A stretch of 64,000 bases of DNA, taken from assembly GCF_004379255.2 (NCBI RefSeq), contig NC_056044.1:9092001-9156000 (forward strand), given 5' to 3'. The stretch's first letter is position 1; the number at the start of each line of letters is the position of its first letter. The notes under the pieces were generated by a model, which was not told the origin of the DNA, searched no databases, and was given only the letters and a program-made list of their open reading frames with translations. Below are positions 33,007 through 43,835 of the stretch, in pieces. The stretch is from Salvia splendens. Its lineage: Eukaryota; Streptophyta; Magnoliopsida; Lamiales; Lamiaceae. The position numbers and the translations under genes were made by a program.

Positions 33007-34359
33007 TACACCATCAAAGTTCATGTATTTATTTACTTCTTTCAAAGTGCATGGAAAAACCATAATAGCCTCAAAATTTGGTAAAAAACAAAAAAACATA
33101 ATACCTTCAAATTGTGAATTTAAGCGCCAATATCTCTTAAAATAACAAAGTTTGAAACAAAAACATACATCGCATAGTGGGTGCTAACTGTGTCATCCTA
33201 GTAAAGATTAGAGATATGTCGCCACCCACTTTTGCCCAACTAATTTACAACTAGTAAGATTAGAGATGTCGCCATCAACAATAACAGACAATGCTAATTT
33301 TCCATCAGGTATTAACATTGGTTAGCAACATTCCCTATATGTGAGCCACCCTCTCTCACCCAGGTATTCGCCCGAGGTCTTTTGCGAGGACCGTCTGACT
33401 GGGGGAACGGAACCAATTTCACAAAATCCCAAGGATATGCAGGAGCATCATGACATGCTTTCATTTGGCTCGACTGATGTTGAGGAGGCTGTCTCCAGTC
33501 AGGGGAAGAGCAATTATTCGAACCACGGTTAGGCGTCATTTGAGGATTTGAGAAGGCATCGGATTTGTTGGCTTCCCGGCAACGTTTTCGTCGTGCCCAC
33601 TTACTCGTCTCCTGGGATCCATTGCATCTCCCATGTTTTTCAATATTAGCTGAGAATGATGGAATCCGCCGTCTCAAGCCAGCTTGAGACGCTTCTAATT
33701 GCTTTATTCTTGCTGTGTAGGTGATTGGGGAGTAGTCAGATTCAAGCCCATGCTTGACAATATGTTCGATTCCAAGACGCAGAGCAGCAATCTCAGCTGC
33801 ATTCGCCTTCTCCTGATATCAAATGCATCATAATCTATGAGTCATCAACTAGCTATTTATAGCGACGAGAAAAGGTTTAGTAAGTAGTAACCTGTGCTGC
33901 AGAAGAGTTGTGCTCCCTTCTACGTAGTGCATTTGCTGACTTCTTGCAATGTGATGCATAATAATTGAGGATCTCTGACTGCGAAAACATGTCCTGAAGC
34001 TGATATTCATAAATGTATGTGCTTGCAAGAAGAAAGTGCTTCTCATTCATTAATACCTTGATATAACCTATGATACAAGAAAGAAATGCTCTTCAGCAAA
34101 TGAAATGATATGCTAATGCAAGAAGATATCTTCCTATGTACCAGGAACACAAACTACAAATACATACGTAGATTCATGAGTATCCATAGAGATTCAACTC
34201 GATACAGCAAGGGCAATTATTTATTAATAAAATTAATTAGTAACGAGACTAAATGGGCAAGTCCGACAAGGTTAGTCCGAATCCAGATCATGAAACATGG
34301 CTAGAATTACTATGTTTTAAAATGCACTCAAAACCTACTTCGAAGTCATAGTTTGTTAT

Positions 34360-34865
34360 GAACTTCTCCCACATTGGTTGTGTAAAGCTACTAGTATGGT
34401 GTTTATAGACCAAATGAGCTCTCTCTCTTGATAGACTAATCTTTTAAGATGAGTTCTCTTATTTGGTCTATAACATTGATGCTCTCGTTGAGAGGCCCAA
34501 CGACTCAAGAGTAGTGGCCTGAACCCGGCATATATGTTTGGAAACTCATAGTAGTAGCCCACGGAGTCAAAGGAACCGGTTGTAAAAACGCGGTCGTTGA
34601 CCATTAAGGGAGGTCAATTGTTACGGACTCCAGTGTCCCACATCATCAGTTGTGTACGGGTATGTGGTTTAAAAACCAAATGAACTCTCTCACCTTATAA
34701 GCTAGCATTTTAGGATTAGCTTGTTTGTTTTTTTAGGCCATTGTTAGGGCTCCAGTGTCCCACATCGATAGTGTAAAGCAACTAGTACGTGGTATATAAA
34801 CCAAATGAGCTTTCTCACCTAATAAGCTAGTTGGTTAGAATGAGGCCTTTAGGAGTCCTAATTTA
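34360..34865. repeat. TRIM-like LTR fragments in intron 1 of the FRIGIDA-like gene
   Basis: CTCCAGTGTCCCACATC occurs at 34628 and 34750, each followed by a GTGTA...AACCAAATGA(A/G)C and CTCTCACCT..TAAGCTAG series. A third, more diverged copy starts near 34362 (TCCCACATTGGTTGTGTAA). The 122-bp spacing and motif order suggest short LTRs of a TRIM-type retrotransposon. The exact boundaries are unclear. Confidence 0.55.
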
Positions 34866-36009
34866 ACACAAAACCATAGTTGATGCAGGAACGTATAGAA
34901 TGACTGAACTAATGACATCTGCTAATGGTAAGCGTCTAGAAAACCCTAGGGCCTCTAAAGGAAAGAAAACAAATACTAGGAAATAAAAAGTATCGATTAT
35001 CTTTTGTGCCCCATAAATGATGTCGGATGGCTGAAATCCATCGTACATCATGGCATAGCAATGACTTTAATTCTTTAGCTCGATTAGCAACATCGTGTGA
35101 ATTTCAAGTCATTTATATGCTAATCAACACTCACGCAGAATTGATGTGCCTATCTAGTATACGTGTTTTTTTATCCTATAAGGGGTGTTTTTAATTTTTT
35201 GTTTTGATCTCCACAAAAAACCTTCATCAATGTCACACTCCCCATGCAATGCTCTACAATATAGTCATCCACGATTAAAATTGGTCGTTGTGGTTCCTTC
35301 TAGCTGTGCTAGCTATGTAGTAGTATGTTTTACTTCTACCTATCTTCTATTTGCTATTTCTTGACAAACCATTGCTCCATCTCTTTCACCTCCCACATCT
35401 TCCATAAGACCTTCCCTTCCCTTCTTTTCAATGCCCTCTAAACTTTGTTGCTCCATGACACATGGTTGGACTAAAAGCACCAAAACTTGGTGCAATATCA
35501 TGTGTCATTTATATGAGGTCATATTCATCTTTCACCATATAAAATGCTCATTTATTTTGTATACTTTTCATCTAAATGATGTTTTAGTCACTATACTTAG
35601 TATGTAAGCATGACAGAGTTATTCACATTGTGCAAAAGGTGTTATAGTAAAAAGATGAAATATTGGAAATAAACAAAAGAGAGAAAACATTTCAAGTGCA
35701 TATACTGGTCATAGTTATGTAGAGATGTACACAAGAACGGAGAAGAGAAAATACCAGGAACTCTATCGGCGAGACCCAAGGTGTGACACAAGTTAGGAGT
35801 ATGTTTATGTTTTTCAGCCAACTTCAGAAATCTTAATAGCTCACTTCTGTCAAAAGAATAGGATATACCATATACTGCCAGGAGATGCAAGAATGCTAAT
35901 GCCTCTGTCGGACGTTCTCGAATTAGCTCAGCCTCATTCAAACTCGCAGTGAGAGATTCATGGGCTGCCTCCTCCCTTGACTCAAGCTCCTTAAACTTCT
36001 CAGCCATAA

Positions 36010-36605
36010 TCATCTTCATTTCACCTAGCATTTTCACTCCCAACTCCAACCTCTCGATAAGCGCATACCCCAACTTCTGCTTCTCATTAATTTTCTCATT
36101 TGCTAACCTAACCTCCTTAACCAACTCCGCTTTCTCCTTCTCCAAAATCTCCTCTTTCAAAGCCAGATCTCCCGATGTCCCATCACAGAATGCATCAAAT
36201 TCCTTCTCCCTCTTCTCAAACTCCCCTAATCGCTTCTCTAGTTCCATTTCCCTCTTGTCAATCTCCTTCAACCTCTCGCACTCCTTCACCTGACGACCAT
36301 CAACCTTGCGACCTCTCGATAAGCTCATACCTCAACTTCTGTTTCTCATTTGCTAACCTAACCTCCTCAACCAACTCTGCCTTCTCCTTCCCCAAATCTC
36401 CTCTTTCAAAGCTAGATCTCTCGATTTCCCATCACAGAACGCATCAAATTCCTTCTCCCTCTTCTCAAACTCCCCTAATCGTTTCTCCAATTCTCTTTCC
36501 CTCTTGTCAATCTCCTTCAACCTCTCGCACTCCTTCATCCGCAGACCATCCACCTCAGCCTGCGACAACTCCAATTGCTGGATATGCTGATTAACCAACG
36601 TCAGC
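36010..36605 (-). repeat. 249-bp tandem duplication in the FRIGIDA-like exon 1
   Basis: The segments coding CERLKEIDKR...LGEFEKREKEFDAF occur twice, at offsets of 249 bp (landmark CTCGCACTCCTTCA at 36275 and 36524 on the plus strand). 249 is a multiple of three. The upstream copy has a frame disturbance after ALKEEI (ATTTGGGGA where the other copy has ATTTTGGAG) and ends short before the second copy starts. Confidence 0.8.
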
Positions 36606-36625
36606 TGTTCATCCAACTTCTCCTA

Positions 36626-37205
36626 CCTCAACCTCAGCTCATCCTCCCTCAAATTCAACGCCTCCCTTTTTCCTTCGTGTAAACAATTCAATTCTCTCTT
36701 CTTCTCTGCCATTTGCATCTCAAACGACTCACTAAGCAACCTAAAATCCTCCTCCCTCAAATTCAACGCCTCCCTTTTTCCTTCGTGTAAACAATTCAAT
36801 TCTCTCTTCTTCTCCGCCATTTGCATCTCAAACGACTCACTAAGCAACCTAAAATCCTCCTCCCTCACCTTCAACACCTCCATTTTCCCTTCGTGCAAAC
36901 AATTCAATTCTCTCTTCTTCTCCACCATCTGCATCTCAAACGACTCACTAAGCGACCTCAACTCCTCCTCCCTCACCTTCAACACCTCCATTTTCCCTTC
37001 GTGCAAACAATTCAATTCTCTCTTCTTCTCCGCCATCTGCATCTCAAACGACTCGCCAAGCGACCTCAACTCCTCCTCCTTCAACTTCAACGCCTCCATT
37101 TTCCCGTCGTGTAAACAATCCAATTCTCTCTTCTTCTCCACCATCTGTATCTCAAACGACTCGCTAAGCGACCTCAAATTCTCCTCCCAAGATTCAATGT
37201 CCGAG
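36626..37205 (-). repeat. Five 108-bp (36-residue) tandem coiled-coil repeats
   Basis: The landmark CAAACGACTC occurs on the plus strand at 36721, 36829, 36937, 37045 and 37153, exactly 108 bp apart. Each unit codes LRSLSESFEMQMVEKKRELN followed by CLHEGKMEVLKVREEE or a close variant. The last two copies are nearly identical, which points to recent unequal exchange. The repeats are in frame with the start at 37318. Confidence 0.95.
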
Positions 37206-38649
37206 AAGCAATCGACTAAACCCTTAACCACACTATCGCCCATTACCTTCCACTCCTGCACCCTATCAATAATTGTGCTGGGATCCCAAAAGCCTCTTGG
37301 TGGCGGAACGAATTCCATTATGCAGCCAACACACACACAATTCTAATGCTAATGGCCATGTATAACTAAGCAGACCATCTTAGACTATGTATGCACACAA
37401 ACACCAATGCATATACATAGAGTAGTCAAAGATAAGTATAAATATGCAGGAGGAGAAAATTTCACCTGCAATTTCGGAGTGAAAACCTTGGCGAGGAGGA
37501 GAGGTTTTTGAAGCGGCGGAACTCGGCAGTTAGTTATATGAAAAATTCGGAACCGATTTCACATATATATAATGAAAAGGAAAACTGAAGTATGCCAAAT
37601 ATATAAAATTATAGCTGTATGTTTGTGTACCTATTTATGCGGGATTTGCTAATATTAATTGTTCTCATTAAACAAGATTTACACCAAAACATTGATATTG
37701 CCTTAAACTAGGAAAGCCGATTTTTCCGCTAGCCTTTTCAGATTCCAATTAAGATTTTTACTACTATAATTAATTAATTATATAGAGTTGGTTGAGGTTT
37801 TCTTATATTAAAAAAAATATATATTCACATTTTCTATTTTATTTGTCTGCCATATTAAAGTAATTTTTTTTCTGGATAAAAGTAATATTGATATATAGTG
37901 TTAACTTATTTTAAAATTATGAAGTTTAGTACTAGTATAATTCTAGTACGTGTTAGTGTCTTTCAAAATTTGAATAATTAATTGCAAAGTTTCAAAAATT
38001 CACAACTATATCATGATGATTATTTTAGCATAAAAGAGATGTTGAGTTGGCGCCCACATATAATCTTTTGGTTATATGAATGAATAATGGCTCAAACGTG
38101 TATTAATGTGAAGACGCGAATGACTAAACAACGCCATTTTGAAGCTATAAACTAAAAAATAAAAATAAAATATTGGTCCGATAAGATAATAGATTTCAAA
38201 ATATCATAGTTTATCGTCACATTTGAATGATAATAAGGAATTTGTTGAAACTTGAAACGTTGTTTAGTGTGTTAAATATAGAGAAAACTATAGCTAAATA
38301 ATATAATGCTGACAAAATAATACTAGTATAATTGAAGTAATAATAAAGATAAATAGAAATATATTAGAATGTATTAAATAATGATCAAGTAAAAAGGAGT
38401 ATTTAGCATATTCAAAGTTTTGTCAGTTTTCCTTCAAAAAATCATAATCTAAGTCTCATGAACAATTTTTTTTTTAGTTGGGGGGGGGGGGGGGGGGAAT
38501 TGGGGTTTCGGCTATTCGCCTGTTTCATTGACTGTAAGAGGTCGAAATTGAAGAGTAAATTGAGTGTATTATTTTATCTCTTTTGAGCTTTACTAAGAAG
38601 GGCCGTGCTCAAACAAATAACTAAATCTTAGTATATAATTTAATAATCA

Positions 38650-38795
38650 AATAAGGAGGTTATTTTTAGATCGATTTAGTTCATAATATATAAAATTATT
38701 TTTAAATTATTTTAGTTTATATAAATTCATACCCCTCGTATGAACTACAACGATCTTAAGTGATCTAATTGGTAGCTAAAAATAACCTCCTTATT
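38650..38795. repeat. Short hairpin element with 20-bp perfect inverted ends
   Basis: AATAAGGAGGTTATTTTTAG at 38650-38669 is the exact inverse of CTAAAAATAACCTCCTTATT at 38776-38795. GATCGATTTAG / TGATCTAATT extends the pairing less well. At 146 bp it is a MITE-like element of unassigned family. Confidence 0.7.
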
Positions 38796-38983
38796 TTTAA
38801 TCTCATTCTTTAATGATTGAAATTTAATCTCTAGTTATAATACATTAGAATTTAGTTATACATTAAAATCTGTCAATATGGTACTTGAAATTTTCTAGCT
38901 AACAATATAAAAATTATCAATATGAACATTTTTATTGCATGTTTGCATATTATTTAAAAAATTAAATCAACAATACAGATGTA

Positions 38984-39162
38984 CAACCTCCGTCCCAATA
39001 AATATGAAATATTGGTTTCTGGCATGAGATTTTATGTAGTGTTGTTTTTGTAAGAAAGAGAAAGAAGTAAATATGATATTGTTTCCATTATAGGAAACGT
39101 TTCATTTTTAATAGGACAACCAAGAAAGAAAAAACGTTTCATTTTTAATAGGAGAGATGGAG
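38984..39162. mobile_element. Stowaway-type MITE
   Basis: TA (38982-38983), left end CAACCTCCGTCCCAATAAAT. Right end on the reverse strand CTCCATCTCTCCTATTAAAA, then TA (39163-39164). AACGTTTCATTTTTAATAG is present twice near the right end. Confidence 0.75.
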
Positions 39163-40288
39163 TATATCGTTTCTTTGACAAAACTAAAAGTACTAGTAAA
39201 TGATTTTCAAAGTTTAATACAATTAATATTTATAACAAATTATTAATAATTTTTTAAAGTATTGAAGAACCATATAAGTGACTCAAACCTCAAACTTGCT
39301 CGTTGATGAGAAAATCATGCCAAGCAAGCTGCATTTTGGTCTCCCATAAAATACAACTTCCAAAACATGCAATGCATTAGTGTTAAGGGTATATTTACTA
39401 TCGTCATATATGTAAATCTCAATCAATATAATGGGTTTATATCAAATATCAAGTACCCTAAACCCTAATTTGCTCAAAGAGTTTTGACGTTCAAGAAAGT
39501 ACAAGAATTTATGAATAATATTCCCGAAACAATTATAGTTCGAATGGATATGAAATGTCCATTTAGAGCAACTAGAGTTCTTTCTCTATAAATGGGAAAT
39601 ACCCTAAACAATTATAGTTAGGCATGCACAACGGTTCCGAACCGCCGGTTCCGGTTCATGAACCGGCGGTTCACGGTTCAAGATATGCTTGAACCGGAAT
39701 GGGCCCGTCAAGGGTCCCGGCGGTTCCGGTTCCGGTTCAAAAAACCGGAGGTTTACGCGACGGTTCAAAACCGCCGGTTTTCGGCCTGAACCGGCGGTTC
39801 CAGGCCCGAACCGGCGGTTCATTGATTTTTATTTATTATTTTTTTTTGCATTTTTTAAATATTCAATTTTAAATAAATTACATTTCACTTTTCAAAGTTG
39901 TTACGGCTCCAACAATGAGCGGTTATTATAGCTAGCGTCGGAAGCAATTCTCTCTCGTTCAGTCTTCAATCGAAAATTCAAAGTTACACACATTGAAGCT
40001 AAACTAACTAAGTATATACGAACACGCAAATATATACATTCTCACATTTTTTGAGTGTTCCTTGCTTTGTGTAATTGTGTCGATTGATTTTACTGTAAAC
40101 ATTTCTTCATTTATTCACTTTATTTATGTCGATTCATTTTACTGTAAACATTTCTAATTTAACTACTGTAGCTTCAGCACCTTTCAATAGTTTGATTGAA
40201 TTTTTTTTGCATTATTTTTTTTTGTTTATGAACTCAATTTTATGAAATTATGAAATATGAATTGGAAAAATAATTTTTCATTACTTAC

Positions 40289-40438
40289 TTGCATGCGTTC
40301 AGCCTGCACTCGGGAAATCTCTTCCATAATTTCTTGACGACTAGGTCGTCTTGATTTTGAGGGACGACTAGTACTTTGATCTTGGGCAATTCCCTTGCCC
40401 AGATCACCACGGTCCGATCCACCACGAGAAGAAGACAT
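40289..40438 (-). pseudogene. Orphan first exon of an hAT transposase gene
   Basis: Minus-strand ORF from ATG 40438, 50 codons (MSSSRGGSDRGDLGKGIAQD..., ending QAERMQ), followed by a strong donor CAA|GTAAGT at 40288. A TATA box (TATAAATA on the minus strand, about 40679-40686) lies 240 bp upstream. The downstream exons (BED finger, RNase H-like core, dimerisation domain) are missing, the usual result of internal deletion. The assignment to the transposase rests on position and on the charged, Ser-rich N-terminus, not on a domain. Confidence 0.6.
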
Positions 40439-41117
40439 ATTGATGAATGAAAGTAGTATGGATGAAATATGTATGGAGTATGAAATAAGTGGTAAATTAC
40501 GAGCACAATAACAAATATAGTAGTGAGACTAGTGAGTAGTGAGTAGTAGAATGTAGAAACTAGTAAACAACTTGAGCAATTAGAGAGAATGAGGAGATAA
40601 TAGAGAAATGGAGATTGAGAGAAGGAAATCCTTGGTAACACAAGAATGGGGTGAGTAGAAATGAGGGGAAAGTTGGGTATTTATAGGAGTAAAATTGGAA
40701 GAAATAAAAAAAATTTCAAATTTCGAATTCTGCATGAACCGACGGTTTACCGCCTAAACCGACGGTTCAGTCCATGGTTTTGCACCGAAAACCGCCGGTT
40801 TCTGACCGGTTTTGCAGGCCTACACACTGCAACCTATGACCTACGCCTGAAAAGTTACCGGAACCGGTGGTTTTTTTAAACCGTAGCCTGAAACCCTACA
40901 ACCCTATGCCGGAAATTGCCGTTTGAACCGTTGAATCGCCGGTTCAAACAGGCAAATCGCCGGTTCACGGTTCACAAATCCTTCGACCCTGAACCGGCCC
41001 GTTAGAACCGGCAACCCGCCGGACGGTTCAAACCGCCGGTTCCTGTCCCAATTCCGGTTCATGAACCGGCGGGCACGAACCGACGGTTAACCGCCGAGCC
41101 GGTTCGGTTTGTGCACG

Positions 41118-43792
41118 TGTCACGCCCGCATTTCCTAAGGATAGGAAGTACGGTGGACCGCGACTAGGGGAGGAATAAAGAAACGGGGAAGAAAGGGGAG
41201 AACAGGAATATTTGACCCAAAAACATTTATTAAAAAGAAGTTCACTTCAAACATTGTACTAAGAAGACATTACTAAAGTTAATGTAAACAGAGTTAAATA
41301 AAAACAATGTATCGGATTACAAAGCAGCGGAAAAGACCAAAAGACAGATGATGCCGGGTATGACGACACGACACCATCCAAAAGACCAAGTAAAACACTC
41401 ATTTGGCTTTCACTGCTCAACATCCGTCATCCCCATCGCCGCTCAACCTGCACATTAAGAAAACAACATGCAGGGCTGAGTACTTATTGCACTCAGTGGA
41501 CACACGCCAAAATCATAGTTTGTCATGCCACATCAGTGTAACCTTGGGGTTTTAAGTGTAAGGAAAATAACCCAAGTACACAAAATATATTTCATAAATT
41601 CGACTGCGCAGTCATTTTCAGATATTGCCACCCTTATTCCCACCATCATACACTATCTGATCCAACGGTGACAAGGGGCGTGGCCACACCCCAGGTCAAC
41701 TAGACCGGCCAACTTGCTCTCAGATGGCTCCCAGTCTCGTGTACACTAGCCTGAGGGTTCGCAGCCCAACAGACCCGAATTCGATTAAACATATGTGGTA
41801 AACCACTTCAGATAGGTTTCAAATCAAAACAATTGGCAAGACAAACAGTTCACCTCCATAAACATTTCCGGAACAAAGTCCGTATTTAAAGATAACCCAC
41901 ATAAAAGTAGGGTAGAAAAGCCCACCTCGATTGCTTAGCTTTTAAAACAGTTCCCTTCAACCACACTTTCCTCGAAACAGTCACCCTTTTGACAGATAAA
42001 TAAATCATGATTAGAGTCAGGGTAGACGATGTTTAACGACAATGCATGATTCCTACTTGGATGACTTCAACATCTAGCACGTTACACGTATACACACTTA
42101 ACAACATGTTATAACAAACACACAAAAAAAAACACGTCCGAAACACACCACGCACGCACCCGACACGCATACCACGTACCCAAGACGCGCACACGACACA
42201 AACACAACACTCAAACTCCCGGAACACCCACACTGCACAAACGGCTCACCTGGCTCGGAACAGGTTCGGGAAAAAGGCTCGGCGTCTCGGCCTGGCTCGG
42301 TACCTCGGCCGGCTGTCTCGGCCGCCTGTGTCTCAGCACCTCGGCCGACCATCCTCGGCCGACCGTCTCGGCCGTCCGGCTCGGCACCTCGGCCGACCAT
42401 CTCGGCCGTCCGGCTCGGCACCTCGGCCGACCGTCTCGGCCGCCCGGTTCGGCACCTCGGCCGACCATCTCGGCCGTCCGGCTCGGCACCTCGGCCGACC
42501 ACCTCGGCCGCCTGCTCGGCACCTCGGCCGACCATCTCGGCCGTCTGCTCGGCACCTCGGCCGACCATCTCGGCCGTCCGGCTCGGCACCTCGGCCGACC
42601 GTCTCGGCCGCCTGTTCGGCACCTCGGCCGACCATCTCGGCCGTCCGGCTCGGCACCTCGGCCGACCATCTCGGCCGTCTGCTCGGCACCTAGTTTACAC
42701 CCCTTTTCCTCTGACCCCCGATTCTCAAACCCTATACGACAAACACACCACGCATTCTACATCCCAAAACACACCCAAACACCTGGGATCATCCCTTCCA
42801 GACTCTCCACAAATCTGCCCTAGGCTGAACCCTAAAACTCTCGGCCAACACACACGAAAACTCTCGAACCAAACACTGATTTTCCCGAGCCATCTCTTGG
42901 CCAAACACACCCACATACTTCACAAAACACAACACTCAGAAACACACCCAAAGCACATGAAAACATCTCCCAAAAACATACAATTCGTGAATCTGCGCAG
43001 TCTACTTGCAAAAATCATAATAAAATCATACGACATCCAATGAAGCTGAAATTTACACACCACACCGAAGACGCATCCAAGTTTATACGGTTAAAATTTC
43101 GTACCAAAAGGAGATCGCTTGCTCAGTCAAAACGGGGTCGGAACCCACTGTCAGTTACTATCAAAACATGCTTGACAACAACACATAATCACAAAACCTA
43201 TTCAGCATCTAAACCTTCCCAAAAACGTCCTACATGCATGTTTTTTCGAATTAAACGAGAGTTGAGGCCTTGTGTTACCTTTCCCGGATAGTTCAACGTA
43301 GTGAAAAAGCTTTATTTCCTCTTACGACTCCGATTCACGACGAAGGGGGGTATCACCTTGAGGAAACCAAGACGATGATGAGAGGGAGTGAAAGGGGAAA
43401 GGTAAACCGAGAGGGAGGAGGGCGAGAGAACTTACCGGTGAGAGAGCAACTTCGCGAAAGAGAGAGATGAGAGATTGAGAGAGAACGAAGAGAGAAAAAG
43501 ATTGGAAAAAGGGGAATGAATCGGTTAAGAGGGAGTGGGGGAGGTTGAGAAATTAGTGGGGAGAGAGGGAGGGTTTTCGAAAAAGAGAGAGGGAGAGGGA
43601 GAGAAAAACCGAGAGAGAGGGGGGGGTTTAATTTATTAATTAAGATATTAATTTGCTTTTCAAATAACCATAAAACTAAATATTCACACCCATAAATAAT
43701 ATAAAACAAATAAAACATACCACACCATATCTTAAACAAGATATACACAAAAATTTCATTCCTTAAAAAAAACAACATTTTCGGATATTACA
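41118..43792 (-). repeat. 3' LTR of the gypsy element (left copy)
   Basis: 2675 bp, starting TGTCACGCCCGCATTTCC. It contains a GC-rich minisatellite (42281-42690) and purine-rich low-complexity DNA near 43380-43625. The 54-bp length difference from the right LTR is in the main explained by minisatellite copy number. Confidence 0.95.
42281..42690. repeat. ~34-bp GC-rich minisatellite in the left LTR
   Basis: Repeats of CTCGGCACCTCGGCCGACCA followed by TCTCGGCCGTCCGG, about eleven units with small variants (CCGTCTG, CCGCCTG, CCGACCGTC). The spurious long ORFs in all frames here (Arg/Pro/Gly repeats) come from the repeat. CGGCCG cores make it locally palindromic and CpG-dense. Confidence 0.95.
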
Positions 43793-43835
43793 ATCCTCCC
43801 ACCTTAAAAGAAATTTCGTCCCGAAATTTCCTAGA

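Larger units (their letters stand above)
33312..37318 (-). pseudogene. FRIGIDA-like protein gene with disrupted exon 1
   Basis: Minus strand, exons 37318-35755, 34067-33892 and 33812-33312. Splice sites are good and the exon phases agree. The start MEFVPPPRGFWDPSTIIDRV leads into a long coiled coil with five 36-residue repeats, then a second coiled coil duplicated as a 249-bp unit. The Frigida domain follows: FLHLLAVYGISYSFDRSELL...LADRVPG in exon 1, then YIKVLMNEKHFLLASTYIYE (exon 2) and AAEIAALRLGIEHIVKHGLE (exon 3), with a Pro/Arg-rich tail. Family members are nuclear scaffold proteins tied to flowering control. Exon 1 has two in-frame TAG codons, at 36623-36625 and 36353-36355. Between about 36400 and 36330 the natural sense lies in another frame, yet exon 1 as a whole keeps frame. 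It is either a recent pseudogene or it splices differently there; a donor-like GAG|GTAGGA overlaps the first TAG. Confidence 0.8.
37319..39610. other. A+T-rich region upstream of the FRIGIDA-like gene
   Basis: The first ~250 bp hold its 5' UTR and promoter (GGCGAGGAGGAGAGG at 37493). The rest is A+T-rich with no gene. It contains a run of 18 G at 38480-38497, a hairpin at 38650-38795 and a MITE at 38984-39162, described separately. Confidence 0.5.

Noticed and set aside
36175..37114. Plus-strand ORFs of 97-139 codons opposite the FRIGIDA-like exon
   Set aside because: Antisense of the coiled-coil repeats; composition is Ser/Leu/Pro-rich as expected from the reverse of Glu/Lys codons.
38480..38497. 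Run of 18 G
   Set aside because: A simple homopolymer, likely variable or a sequencing artefact; no evidence of a G-quadruplex function.
42098..42693. Several 120-170-codon ORFs on both strands in the gypsy LTR (and the same at 50659-51551)
   Set aside because: They are Arg/Pro/Gly repeats produced by the 34-bp minisatellite and lack codon or domain sense.
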